From: Tubulanus polymorphus
Taxonomy: Eukaryota; Nemertea; Palaeonemertea; Tubulaniformes; Tubulanidae
Assembly: GCF_964204645.1 (NCBI RefSeq)
Contig: NC_134026.1
Coordinates: 23,020,650 to 23,084,649, forward strand
Reading direction: 5' to 3'
Length of the DNA: 64,000 bases
Part shown: positions 25,268-38,045 of the stretch, one piece after another
Numbering within the stretch: position 1 is the first letter of the stretch
Layout of the letters: each line of letters begins with the position of its first letter
Position numbers and translations under genes: made by a program
The notes under the pieces: model-generated
What the model was told of the DNA's origin: nothing
The model's input: only the letters and a program-made list of their open reading frames with translations
Databases searched by the model: none

Positions 25268-27003
25268 ATGGACTGCGCGATGCATTTTAACGGTCTTTTA
25301 GTTTTCATCGCCTACCTTTCGATTCTTAAAATGACCACAGTATCAACAGGTAGGTAATTTTTGTAATGATAAATTCATTCAATAAGAACTAAGGCATTCA
25401 TATGAATCCAGTTTTTAAATAATCTGCGTGAGTTCGATCTGCTTGACGTATTTCTATAAGAGATCTTTCTTTCCCCGTATGATTCAAGTTTTTCCATCCA
25501 AATTAACGGACAAAGAAATGACAAATAGTAAAAAAATTAGAACGTTTTCACAGGCAACTTAACGACAACCAAAGAACCTGTGGTTGAAACTCATCAGAAT
25601 AATACAACAACGGATGAAAACTTATCTTCGAATGAAATAGCGAATGTGACTAGTCTAAAACCCCATAAAGCCACTCAGTCTCCTAGCTCTACCATATCGA
25701 CAAGGTCATCTATCGCACAATCAACGTCCGCTAAAATCAGCAGATCTTCAACCGTGAGCACATCTTCTAGGCCACGTTCTACGCACTTTTCCGTGACATC
25801 AATTTCGTCGTCCATAACTACTCATAGTAATATACCCACGTCGTTAAAATCTACAACAGTTAGTCCTTCAAACAGTACAGTTCCAATGGTAGACACGGGT
25901 GTGCACATTTTTACGGTTCTCGCTTATGGATGCAGTATTGGACTAGGCGCGGTGTTGTTAATAAGTGTATTGGTCTTAGCATGCTTTGCTCGAAAAAAGA
26001 GTAAGTATCCTCTATGTAATTGCAATATTCTAGATGTCTTATAAATCATGATTAGAAAATCAGAAAAATCTTGAAAAAGGATATAATGACTTATATATAC
26101 ATTATAGACAAATCCCAGGGAAACCGAACTATAGGGAATACAGATATTGCAGGAGTTAGGCGAAGAAATCCTATTCTCGACCTAGACAGAATAGCCAAAG
26201 TATGTATATCGGTGAGTCACTGATACAAAAGCTGTCAGGATTGTGAAACATATTTACCGACGCAAACCCGGAAAAGCAATCACAATTTGCTTATGCTTCA
26301 TAAGTAAAAATAGTTTCAGATTTCTGTGTAGGGCCTATCATTTGATCGTCCTGTAAATCTTGTTTATTCCAGCAAAGGTCGGCAGTCATAAACGAGTCAA
26401 CTTCGTCAACGTCGATGGCCTGCATCCCGCCGAGCCCGCAGCCATGGGACTACGATTCGCCGGTGCGTGCTCTAGTCAGCTCATCTGATAGGTCGTCGAG
26501 CCTGCCTCGGCGGAATCATCACAATTCCTCGCACTCTAGTACAAATACTAACCGCTACGTTAACCCGATCTATCAACTCGACTGCTCGGACGAAGAAGAT
26601 AATGCCGTGGTAGGTTTTTTATATTCTATAGAAGAAACTTTTCCAGAATGGTACATTCAAATATACGTACAGAATCGATATAGACTTTACATAGACGAAA
26701 GAGAAAATGTTACTTTGTCATTTAATTCAGAATCATTTTGTCGTTTGATGCCGAATCGAATCAATTATGATTCGACCAACTGTTCAATATTTCTTTCGCG
26801 ACATTTATCCCACACATTTATTCAATTTCCAGTGTGTCGCACATGATGGAACTATCTACCTTAGACTCGGTTCGTTAACGTCTGAACCGAAAATAGTGTT
26901 AGGCGATAGCAGCGGAGATTATGCCGAAATAGACTTTACAAGACCGGGACCAAGCCTGCCGTTGACTGAACCCTGGCATATTGGCAGTATTAAAGAGAGT
27001 TAA
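25268..27003 (+). CDS. Mucin-like single-pass membrane protein with tyrosine motifs
   Basis: Five exons: 25268-25349, 25554-26000, 26108-26199 (or to 26211), 26373-26609 and 26833-27003, giving 342 or 346 aa. Exon 1 is a signal peptide (FNGLLVFIAYLSIL). Exon 2 encodes about 115 residues dominated by serine and threonine, with several N-x-S/T sites. This is a likely O-glycosylated stalk with no folded domain. A hydrophobic transmembrane segment follows (about 145-172), ending in ARKK as a stop-transfer signal. The cytoplasmic tail of about 165 residues is Ser/Pro-rich and carries RYVNPIYQL, which contains both a YxN motif (Y269, Grb2-SH2 type) and an NPxY motif (N271-Y274, PTB or endocytic type). 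It also has DYAEIDF (Y316), a YxxI motif near the C-terminus. The layout resembles signalling sialomucins. The orthologue is not recognised; function in adhesion or phosphotyrosine signalling is inference. It is head to head with the P450 gene. Confidence 0.8.
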
Positions 27004-28806
27004 GGAAACAAATGAAAAATAACGAAACATAATCGTTTATTTGATACATAGTTAAATCGGACTAACATAGTCAATACGAGCAAAATAATATCCAGCTTTA
27101 GACATGGAACTCGAAAAGCAACGTTTCTCAAAGCAGTGCCGGTCTATCCCTCGGTGATAACGCGATTTACTGCACTTTACTTTTGACTCCGCATGAATCG
27201 CGGAAAACCAGAGTAATTCCAGAAAAGAGCGTTACCACTTCACGGGGATTAACTGTCCAGTTATTGTGCGATCGGTCTCTTTGTAAGTAGTAAACAAAAA
27301 TCTGCTAATTTCAACAACTTACGTATTGTAACGAAAAAAAATGTTACATTACCAATTGATTTTACTATTCCCAGAATTGGTGAATCTAAATTCTTAATAC
27401 AAGTTTCTTGTTTCAGAACAAAACCTTTGATTTGCATTTATCGTTTTTTAATGAGATATAAACTGTGCAAAAAAGGAAAAAAACTTAATTTGATTTACAG
27501 TAGTACAATATAATCCTTAAAAGATTCATGATTTGTGGCTGCTACCTCAACTTCAAGATATGCCATACGGGCTACAAACTTCACACCAGATAAGTGTTGG
27601 TGTTGAGTAGTAAAAAAGTATTCAGCTTTTTTACGCGTGCATAAATACATCTATATAATAAATGAAATTTACATAGCGCAAGAATCCTATTCAATACAGT
27701 TCAAATGCGCTCATTCACTGCTTTTCAGGTATTATCATACACACTCTTTCGTATTTGTCACAGAATATCACCTTACATTATGCAATTTGGGAGATCTTGA
27801 TCTTCAGTATTTAGCTTAGAAACCTAATCCCAAAACTGAAACTACCGGTAACAATATTAGAGCGTATGTTCAGCAATAGAAAACAATTCAATATTCTCCC
27901 TTCTGCAAAACAAAAAATTCCACATTTGAGTGCTGAAATTCTAATTCTAATTCCTACATAGTAATTATGAGTGTATTGTAGAAAGGAACATTAGCAGCTT
28001 TTTGTAGAAAACAATTGAGAGGAATCTTTGATCACCAGTTGCAATAAAAAAGTATCAAGCAGTAACCGATTTCTATGTCCATGGAAATTTTTAAGCACAT
28101 AAATATCTACATATACATATAGCATGATGTAAAAAGCAGATTTTCCTGGGGTTTTCAATGGATTAGAATCCGTCAACTTGTTAAAAACTAAAACTACACA
28201 TTGAAAACAAATACTATTTTTTCAACATACTTCAAACGAAATATTGAGTAGATTTTTAGGAACAACAATCATAAAAATTCACACATGGATTAATCATTAA
28301 TCGATATCGATAGCAAGAACGCCGCTCCTTGCTTTTTAGATCAGATTAGTTCAACAGAAAACCAGGGTAGACATAGATAATATGGCAACAAGGGAACTTT
28401 GTTGGAACCCTGAACCTCATTCTAAATTTGACTCATTTGGAAATGACTCGAGTCTTATCTGTAAGAACGGTGAACAATTTTATTCTGTATTTAAATAAAT
28501 GGGAGCTTGGTTATCAATCTAACATATGTCATACTTTTCTAAGCCTCCACGTAAGTCAGTTTAATCAAATTTAGTAGTAAACACTTCCATGATAGAAAGC
28601 TGCTTTAATGGCATAGTTTGAAGTACCCCTGATTAAATACCTATGATTATTCACCAGTTAGGCTTTGCCACCGAACAAAATAAAAGCAAATCCTCTTGCA
28701 ATTTTTCAATGACACACTAGGACTTCAACGCAGCCATATTTCCATATTTTTTGGAGGAGACTTTAGAAATTTAACTTAAGCTATAACCTTACAATAGAAA
28801 TGATAG
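27004..28806. other. Convergent intergenic region, no gene supported
   Basis: It lies between the stop codons of the mucin-like gene (+) and the NACHT-TPR gene (-) and should hold both 3' UTRs. A TTTATT at about 28478 could be the minus-strand polyadenylation signal. Short frames such as 27637-27819 show no domain. Confidence 0.6.
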
Positions 28807-31800
28807 TTACGATATAGAATTGTCATTGTTTTGATTGTCCAGTTGAGGTTGACCGGGACTATTAGGAGTGTTGGGACTATTATCACTACTAGTACCCGTA
28901 TAAACAGTCGGCTCCTCAATACCGTCCTCGTCAGACGGGAATTCACCGAGCGGTCCGTCCGCATCTAAATCTCCGTAATAAAGTTCATCCATATAATCAA
29001 TATCGGCATCGTCATCTTCATCATCATTCCCTTCATCGTCGCTGTTACTCCACCAGTAATCTTCATCTTCATCCTCCTCGATTTCTTGCATCCCGTCGAG
29101 TATGATCACGGGATTATTCTCGGCGGATGTATCTGGTATGTTTGAATAGTAATTGTCAGCGGGTGGCTCAGACGACTCCCCGAGTTGCTGCGCTATCCGG
29201 CGATATCGCTCCTCTTTCAGAACGCCTTTCGCGCGTAGAGTCTTCGGATGCGAAGGGCCCAACACGATTTCGCTAACTTGCGCCCATTTTTTGAAATATT
29301 CATATGCTTTTCGAAAGTTTTTGTTGTCCTCGTACACGATACCAATATTTATATATAAACGTGACACTAGAATGTGATTTTCACCGTATAGCTGCATACA
29401 GATATCCATTGCTTCATTATAATACTGAAATATGAAAAAAATAAGGTACAGAATACAGTATTGCTCTATCGATCTTCTTAAAAAGCTCACATCCTGGTAC
29501 AGAAATTACAATTGCTAAATAAAATTGCTTAATCAAATTGCTAAATAATGATTGATTTATCACAGCGTATCATAGCTTCATAATCTCAGAAACCCATTCA
29601 AAAAAAAACAATGTTTAAGTATATGACCTCTAATTGTTCCTTGCTTCCTCGGGTTGCCAAAACACCCTTCGTCATCAATGCCTCGGCATAATGGCCTTCG
29701 TCGTTCAATTCCTTGAATATATGCAAAGCTGTTTTGATGTGTTCATTGCCTTCTTTGAGAGCATCAGCACCTGTCAAAGTTTCATCTGCACCACACGCCT
29801 CCCAACTTTCTAAACTGAATGCTAACTTCATCAAGCTCATTCCGAGTTTGAACTAAAACATAAATGAACAAAAGTATTCAATCAATGCCGAATCAATTTT
29901 CGAGACATATTTGATTTCTCTCGATCAAAACCAATTTATTCAAATTGCACACATTGAATATATATTTGTTACCTTGTGGTAGTCACCAGATAGAGTCTTC
30001 CTAATCGCAATGGACTGTCGATTGAATGATATAGTCTTCTTCAGGTCGGGTAGCTGAGTCGGTGATACAAAATCATTCAATTTCAATTTCTGTAAGAAAA
30101 TAATTACTGTCAGTAAAATGGCTAATCGCTGCCAGTAGCTTGACAAATAAGAAAATTAGCAGCATACATACTTCATCATAGATTTCTGCCATAAGACTGA
30201 ACAATTCAACCATACGTTCTGAACGACGGCCTAATTCTTGCTCTTCCAGTTTGAGGGCATCACGTGCCAACTCAAGGGAATGACTGTATTTACCAGCTTG
30301 CAAACTGAAATAAGAAAGTAAACTAATATCCAAGAGAAATAACATGGTTTATTCATTAAGTTTTCTTCGCTGATTTCATTGCTGAGTTCTTAACATTGTT
30401 CATCATCTGCTGAATGATCGGATAAAACTGACGGACTGACAGATCAGATAAAACTCATCATAAAACCTGAAACCAAGTGTATTACATGAAAATATCAAAA
30501 CACAAAAATATAATCACATTAGATCAACTGTAGAGAGATTAAATAGTTATATATAATTCTATCTTCAATTTCGTTAATATCAAAGTGATTTAATATTAAC
30601 ACATCCCATGTGTTTGTCTGATTAGCTCTTTATCTGAGACACCTCCCCTACGTATAACACCTACCTACAACATCGCAACACTTTTGAGTCAGAAATTACT
30701 TACTAAATTCTTGCAACATGCTGATATCTCAAAGCAACAATAGATAAATCTTGACTAGGGGAGGTCTCCAGCTGTTTTAATGCATCGGTGTAATTAGTGA
30801 CAAGATCCTCGGATTCACCAACCTTCAATAGAAAGAGCACAGACCAATAATCTCCATTTGATTTTTTCAAGAAGATACAATCATAAAATACACGATTCTT
30901 ACCTCTCTCCAATATAACAGTAGTTGAGCACTAAACTCTTCATTGTAGAGTTTGTCAAACACACTCCAATCTGTTAGACAGCGAGCCAAACGACCGGTGT
31001 CACCTAATTTTTTCAACTGATGTGGATATTCCTATAGAAAACAGATGATCTATTGGTTTTGATGCGATTGGGAGAAAATCAAATTAATCGATTAAAAATA
31101 TTCTTTAAATGTCAACAGTGTCGAAACAATGAGCAATTACTGTAGATATATTCATCTCATCAATCCGGGCAATAAGCTAGGTTCGTGGTTTCTTTCAGAG
31201 GAGGGGACCGCAAAGTAAGACGCATCAGTTCAACATTTATAAACTTCATTCATCATACTGAATTCCATTTTCGAATTTATAGTCTGGCTCCCAGATCCGA
31301 ATTTTCAGTAAAATACTGAATATTATGAGGATTGTATGAAATTTTCAAGGTTTGATAGTAACATATATGGCTCCAATTTCAGAATTTGGATTCTGTCTAC
31401 GTACAGACCGAAAATTCTCACAATCAGCAGTATCATTCTGTGTGGGAGCCAGACTATTAACAGTGTTAACTGGCTTAATATTTAAGTTGTACACATTAAA
31501 CCATGAGGCTTTACTGTGGTACACAAAGGTGATTAATTACGGTACACATTAACACATGAACTCACTTCAACTTTTCTGTCAATATTTTTAACATTCTCAA
31601 AGAAATCAGCCAACTTGCTATGCCACCAATAATGCGTATTGACCGATATGTCATCTTCATCACATGAGCCTTGTCTAAAATATCTGCATGAAGAGATATT
31701 TATTATTTTCAAGTTCATAAATGAAACAATACTTAAAAGCAAATATTACGAATTCAAATTCAAACTTATGCCTGAAAGTTGAGTAGAATGAACCAGAAGA

Positions 31801-34800
31801 GATTTAATTTTCTACACAAATGTTATTAAAATGGCTTACTTTGTGCGAACAGCTTTACTGACAGCGCGGTGATGAAAGTCAATGCGTCCATCACTGCCAT
31901 CCCCGTATGGGCGCACGAATGGTTTTATACTTTGAAACACAGATACCCAACGTTTCTCAATGTGAGCTTCGTTCTGAGAAGACTGGGACTTTTCCTTTTC
32001 AGAGCATTCCAGCTCATCTGAAATTACAAACAACACACAAACATATTGCAACGTTCATACCACTATTTCTAGAATTCAGCACTCAATTAGTTTCTGTACC
32101 TTTTTCTTCGTATGGTGAAGGAGGCATCAAATTTCTATCAGCCGAGAGGATACTGACAAGTTCACATTCGAGAAGGCCTGCTGCAGACGCTTCCAGCAAA
32201 CAAAGTGTTGCTTGGATTAAGTGTCCATCAGGCTCACTTTCAAATCGTGACAAAACCTCTTCCAACAAACTGCAATACATCATAGATAAATCATATTAAA
32301 ACGTTGATGGCGCCAATTTTCATTTACGTGAATCATTTCTATCATGAAATATTAAAATAAGTAAGTAAAATTTAATATTTTCATTGTGAAAACTGTGTCA
32401 TATTTTGATTAACTATTCAGTAGTCACTGTTCATTAGTAAATCCATTAGTTCACGCCAAGTGCAGCGCCTACGTATATCAAGAATTTCGAAGAAATTTAT
32501 GATGTGATAATGAGCACGGGAAAGGATTAAGGAGCGACAATATGATTAACTTACAATGAGGATATATTAGTTAAACAAGGATGCATTCATCATCAACAAG
32601 AAATGCCAGACTAACTCATATAAACGAGAAGGTTATCACAGTACACTTTCTCAAAATCAGTTTGGGAAAGTTCAAAACCAGTTCTTTTAGCTACAATTAC
32701 ACATTCTTTGCGATACATACTTCAGAAGACCTTCGGGAAGACTTTCAATCTTTTCAGTCAGGTCTTGTGTATCTTCAACTAGTCGAAGTTCCTCGCAAGC
32801 AAATGAAAGCCAAAGTGGATTCTCCGATGATTGCTTGCGTAATAATGTAGTCAGTTGTGGTAAGGTCAATACACGGTGGTAACGACTTAACATTTCTGTT
32901 ATTATTTCCTACAAAAAGCAACGAATTAAAACGAATGCATACTAGAATTCAATAATCAGTCATTGAATAATTTGATGCGATTAGAAAGGTAGTGCTAACT
33001 ATACCTTTCGGGAATTAATATCGAGAGGTGATATCTGTAGTTCTTGTGGTTTTGTTTCTCGCGCCACAAGCATTTTATGGTGCAGCGAATCATGAATCAT
33101 AGACAACACGCAGCGCATGTTCGGACCCAGCTTCCTTGGTAACCAGCTCAACTGAACCCCGTCTTTACCATCGGTGAACTACAAAATAATAAGTTGCAGT
33201 GATAATACCTGTAACATACTACAACTCCTTAATATGAAGAACACAGTTATGCATGTCTTATGTATTTTTGTTACCTGATTAACATCTTCTATGAATAGAA
33301 CAGTAGGAGGTGAAGCTGGATTAGCCAAATAATGGCAGCACATCTGACAAGCACCTAACAAATCTTTCGGCATAGAAGATTCCTATTAACAGAAGTCAAA
33401 ACAAAATATCTTATCTGATACTATTACCAAGACATTAGCAGGATCCATTAAGAAAACATGGCTGCCTGCAAAAAAATTATCATCATGAGAGTCATTAACA
33501 ATTAACATATACTAAAATAAGTAAAGTAACATTGATGATGTTAGAGGGAGATATGAAAGAGGCAGCCATGTTTTCTGGAAGACTTTTTCTATGATTATGA
33601 AGCATTATGCTATTGAATACGTACGGTTACAATATCCATTTCGCGTAGAAAACGTTTCAGCATTCGTTCAAGGTCGGTCGATCCCGGAATGGCACCGACA
33701 AAATGATAAAATACACGCCATACTTGTGCACCGACCCTGTCAATATTTACGGCACACAATTTTAGACAATCCAATAGATATTATGACGACAATTCTAAAG
33801 CCATTCACATTACTGACCCTGGTAATCGACGATCTTTAGCTTTGTTCATAGTAGTATCAACGATCTTAGACATGATTGACGATTTCCCGGATCCTGCCCC
33901 TCCCAGAAGAAGCAATGGAACATCTTTTTCACCTTTCACGATATAATCTTCGATCTAGAAACGATAATTGAGTAGTCCGAGATTTATAGATCAGGGCACA
34001 AAGGCTTCCAAGAGACTAATGAGCACTCTGGTACATCATGAATACATCATGAAACATGATCAATTAAAACACAGTTCTAACGACACTCACCTGTGACAAA
34101 ATATCATCGCGTCCCTTTATTAGAGCGCTTTTACTTCGCATGAAATTTTCATGAAGCTGACGAGCTAACTCGCATGGAGTTTGCACTGACTCGGTGACCG
34201 GGTTAGACTTAAAATTCATCTTAGAGCGGAAAAATTCCATTATCTTAAAAATTCAGAATACACCAAATCATACGAGGTTAGACTTAAAACTCATCTTAGA
34301 ATGTAACAATTCAATAATCTTGAGAATTCAGAATATACAAAGTCAGAACACCACTGAAACTGTTGGAACAAACAATGATCTGAGTTCTACACTTACCTGC
34401 TCTCTGAAAGTGTCATCAACTCGAAATGTTTCAGCCTCTGTGACTTCATAACCAAATTTCTTCACTTTATCCTGATAAAGAAATATACCGGTACTTATGA
34501 AACAGAATTTGTATATTTTCAGGATATGCAAAATACTTATTTGAAAATGTCAATACAAATGGTACCTGAAACTTTTCTAAAGATGGCGTAACGACCTTTC
34601 CTTTTAATCGCTGTTTTAACGTTTGGTTGGTTATGTAATGACTCGTATCGCGATCCTCAGAAGTTAAATATTCAAGAAACTTATCCTCTCTAACAATGAA
34701 CAACACTGAAAATTTGAATACGAAAATCAATCAAATCTGGACTTTGAGAAATAATTCTTCATGTTCCATATCCCCAAAATCTTCAGAAATATTACTTAAA

Positions 34801-35793
34801 TATAAACCCTCCGAAGACAGACCTTTAAGAATTTTAACATGTATGCCTGGAGCAGTATCTTTTCATTGGTCACTAAATTACATTCCACTATTCCATGGAT
34901 AACCTTGTTTAACCTATTTTTGTTATCACTTACCATTATCATTGTCTTCACGATATGCACCATACAACAAATCTAAATCAACATCAGACACATTCATACC
35001 CTCCTGGTAATGTTTTACTACGGATTCCTCATGATCTCCCCACAATGGTACGAGTTCCAAGGTGCAACTATCAATAAATACAATTTCAGGATTATCAGAT
35101 GAATGATCCATCTGAATGAAATTAACAAATAGTACGTATGTTAGTTCAAATATCTTTCATTTTAACCTCGTAATATTAATGAAATATGGCATCAGATTGT
35201 GGAAGTATAGGTCTTGGATAACCTTTGATGTTTTAGCCATTAACGAAGGATCTTGGGTCTTTCCTCCATCACCCTGCGACAAAGAAAAACATGCGTTCAA
35301 AATGAATAAACAACGTAGACAATCAGCATTCAGCTATAACCCTTTTGAAAGACTCAAACACTATAAAATGCTTACCCATCTGATGTCATATTCCTGCAGC
35401 AACATACCCCGACTTTCTATCCATGCTCGTAATTCTGGCAAAATCTATTGGAAGCAAACACAATATTCTTCTATATCGGCAAACACAGTAAACGTATAGA
35501 CTCAGTCGAACTCACTGACTAGGGACTGACCAGATTAAGTAGAATCCGAATTATGAATGATAGTTTACAATGGTTCTAAGTGGACCAAATATTTCATTCA
35601 AATTAAGTGAAAATCTGGATTGAATAACCCGAGTAAAACAGTTCTACAGTAGGTCTATAACAGTCCTACAATTCAGTCATAAAGCATAGAAGATTACCTG
35701 GTTGAATACGACTTGTCTTTCAGCATGGAAGTCACCACTGTATGACGTGACGAATACATGTACATGTGAAACATCGAGGCTAAATTTCGGCAT
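28807..35793 (-). CDS. DUF4062-NACHT-TPR protein, TTC41-like
   Basis: 21 exons in gene order: 35698-35793, 35376-35444, 35223-35273, 34934-35111, 34566-34705, 34397-34471, 34091-34207, 33818-33954, 33625-33736, 33275-33382, 33005-33178, 32721-32908, 32100-32269, 31840-32017, 31566-31674, 30903-31031, 30704-30822, 30172-30304, 29973-30089, 29628-29852 and 28807-29424. Every phase agrees, giving 1080 aa. Residues 1-140 form a DUF4062 domain (VHVFVTSYSGDF, HAERQ, YDIRWG). A NACHT-type ATPase follows, with Walker A GGAGSGKS (260-267), FYHFVGAIPGST and Walker B TVLFIED (352-358). Next comes a helical region with LPEGLL and the winged-helix-like segment after it. Tetratricopeptide repeats fill about 690-960. 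The tail (about 988-1060) is strongly acidic with DED runs. The architecture matches vertebrate TTC41. Members of this STAND ATPase class are switch proteins that oligomerise on a ligand; the ligand here is unknown. Donors at 35223 (GTTATC) and 29628 (GTCATA) are weak, so those borders are less sure. Confidence 0.88.
31281..31457. mobile_element. Short MITE with 14-bp inverted repeats and TTA target duplication
   Basis: TAGTCTGGCTCCCA at the left end and TGGGAGCCAGACTA at the right end are exact reverse complements about 175 bp apart. TTA directly flanks both ends in the same orientation. A 3-bp TWA duplication is typical of PIF/Harbinger elements, so a Harbinger-type MITE is likely. It sits in the intron between the 31566-31674 and 30903-31031 exons of the NACHT-TPR gene and has no coding capacity. 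Confidence 0.75.
34201..34341. repeat. 75-bp tandem duplication at a splice acceptor
   Basis: GGTTAGACTTAAAATTCATC at 34201 recurs at 34276 with few changes, and the similarity continues to TTCAGAATACAC / TTCAGAATATAC. On the minus strand the first copy contains the 3' splice site of the 34091-34207 exon (TTTTAAG before TCTAAC). The second copy, upstream in the gene, carries a duplicate of that acceptor inside the intron. Confidence 0.8.
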
Positions 35794-36444
35794 GTTGAAA
35801 TCATTCTATCAAGTTACATTCACTGAAATAACAATGACAAACGCATCATCAACTCAGTACTACTAAATAGGAAAACCAATTTAAACATAGCCTAAATAGG
35901 CTTAGGCCTACTAGGTAAGTGAATACATGCCTATCTGAGGATTTTTAACTGCACATAGCATAGACATTAATTAAGATAAACATGTGGGAGGTTTTGATGT
36001 AACTCCTCAATTTTCATCTCTTTCGTCCTTTTAACTTATTATAACTAATTATCTTTTTATGCGACCCTTTATTTAAAATTTGACTATTGACTATTGATAT
36101 TAATACATTTCCTACTAAAACTGACATCAACAGATAACAGCTTAAATGTTGTTTGTGCTAATTAAGGAAAGAACTTTTAGGAAAGAATAGTAGGTGCCAG
36201 GTTTATGGTTAGGTATGTCTTGGAAAGGACAGAATAAACCCAATCTAAGATTCGACACTTAGTGCGCAATGCATAAGCCACATGCCTACACAATTGGATG
36301 TTCACCTAATGTAACTATGAAAGATGGTACCGGTACCTGAATGAAATATTATATTGAATCTTAAGCCCTTAAGGATCACTAGCTCTCGTGACAAGCTCCT
36401 GTGACTGATGTTTGTAGTAGTTGGGCTTTTTTTTTACTAATAAT

Positions 36445-36530
36445 CAGGCCTCTCGCTAAGCCTAAAAGCCAAGGCTAATAATAAGTAGGCCTAGGCTAGG
36501 CCCCTCTAGGCCTTAGGCCTACTGTCAGAC
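36445..36530. repeat. AGGCCTA-rich palindromic segment
   Basis: Several overlapping copies of AGGCCTA and TAGGCC in both orientations lie close together, including TAGGCCTAGGCTAGGCC. The same word occurs singly elsewhere in the window (about 1031, 35897, 63906). It may be the remnant of a repeat family. Confidence 0.5.
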
Positions 36531-37699
36531 TTTTTGTCCCGAATATTCAATTCAATTCGATTGGATTTGCCATTAATCGTTCTTACATCGTTATATGGGG
36601 CGCTTCACCAGGCCATATTGTGGCCTAAGTTATAGTAGAATACGCAGAATAAAGGCAAAAACTCAATGTATTGCTGTATTTTCAGAGATTTACGATTTTG
36701 ACAGATGATTTTCGTGAACAACGCCGTCTAGTGGCGGCAGCACTGTCCGGTGCTATTTCGCCTTTGCGGCCCCAGGCGCCTCCGGGTCGTCCCAAAGTTA
36801 TGGATTTCAAGTTTCTTGGCGTAGGGAGGGGTTTTAAGGGTCAGATCCCCGCGAAGTGAATTTAGTGTGCAAACATGTCATTTTTTTCTTTGAAAACAAA
36901 CACGTACGGCATTCAGTCACGCGCGCTGCCGCCGGGCCGGCAAGACCTTCCAACACTAACAGTGCGCAGCAGAACCGGGCGATGGACTCGGGTTAGGCCA
37001 CCTCTGAACCCCTCTTTACTCTAGGCAATATACGAAGGACATTGAATTTGAAAACTATATAAATTGGCCTGATGGCGACTTAGTGACCAGTTTATTCCAG
37101 TTCAGGAGGGTCTTATCTCACCTGTAGATAAATTAGTGCCTGTGTGAAATCTCAAGAACGCCCGGGCTCCGCAGTCGCCCCATGACCTACCGTAACACTT
37201 TAGGCGACGAACTACATTTCGTTTTTTACTGTAATCAACTTACTTACCGAAGTCCGTAAAGAATAATTAAATTCAAATTCCTTTTGGAACCTTGATGTTT
37301 TAAAAAATCCAACTTTTAAACTGGCTAAATTTATAGATACCCGCTAGATGTATAGATCCCTCCGGTAACTAGTACGTAAATAGTATGTTGTAAATAACGT
37401 TTGTGTTAATGTTTTGAAGTACCGGTACTTTCATTTCGTCTTTTTGTAAATAATTGTAAATACTGTCTTTCCTACATATACCATGGAAGGTTAGAGTGTA
37501 ATATTCGTATTCGTGAACTGTCGAGTTAGTTAACAAATTCACCGCTTATGATATACATAGGGGCAGAGCACCTTCGAGTCAAAGACAGATTGGACGATCT
37601 CGTCTCCGGCGTCTGCTGATTCTCCAGAATTCTGATTGACTGAGTGTGTGGCTCTTATATCTTTTTTTGACAAATTCCTTGACAAGTTCAATTATCTCA

Positions 37700-38045
37700 T
37701 ATCTGGTGATTACTGATACTGATTCAGAGTGGTCCTGATGCTGAATAGAGGACAGGGCTGTCCCGGTCTCGAATCTAGTAATCACTGACTACGGGTGTGC
37801 TGATGCTCAACAGAGGGTGAACAGGGGTGTCCAATTGCAAAAACTGATTCTGAGTGGTCCTGATACTGAATAGAGGATGAACAGGGGGCGTCCAGGGTAT
37901 TGCTGAGAGTGATTCAGAGTGGTTGATGCGAACTAGTGATGCAAAATAGAGGCTGTACAGGGATGTCCCGGGTTCAAACCAAGTGAATACTGACACTGAT
38001 TCATAGTGGTCGATGCTGAATAGAGGTTGTTCTGGGTTAGCACCG
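37700..38045. repeat. Degenerate minisatellite (units about 65-90 bp)
   Basis: The phrase CTGATTCAGAGTGGTCCTGA and the phrase TGCTGAATAGAGG, followed by (A)CAGGG-TGTCC, recur at about 37709, 37846, 37910 and 37999, with a further diverged copy near 37790. Unit length varies. Repeated peptide-like frames on the minus strand are a by-product. Confidence 0.75.

Noticed and set aside
37960-37990. GGGTTCAAACC resembling a tRNA or SINE B box
   Set aside because: No A box at the right distance and no cloverleaf; the phrase is one variant within the minisatellite unit.
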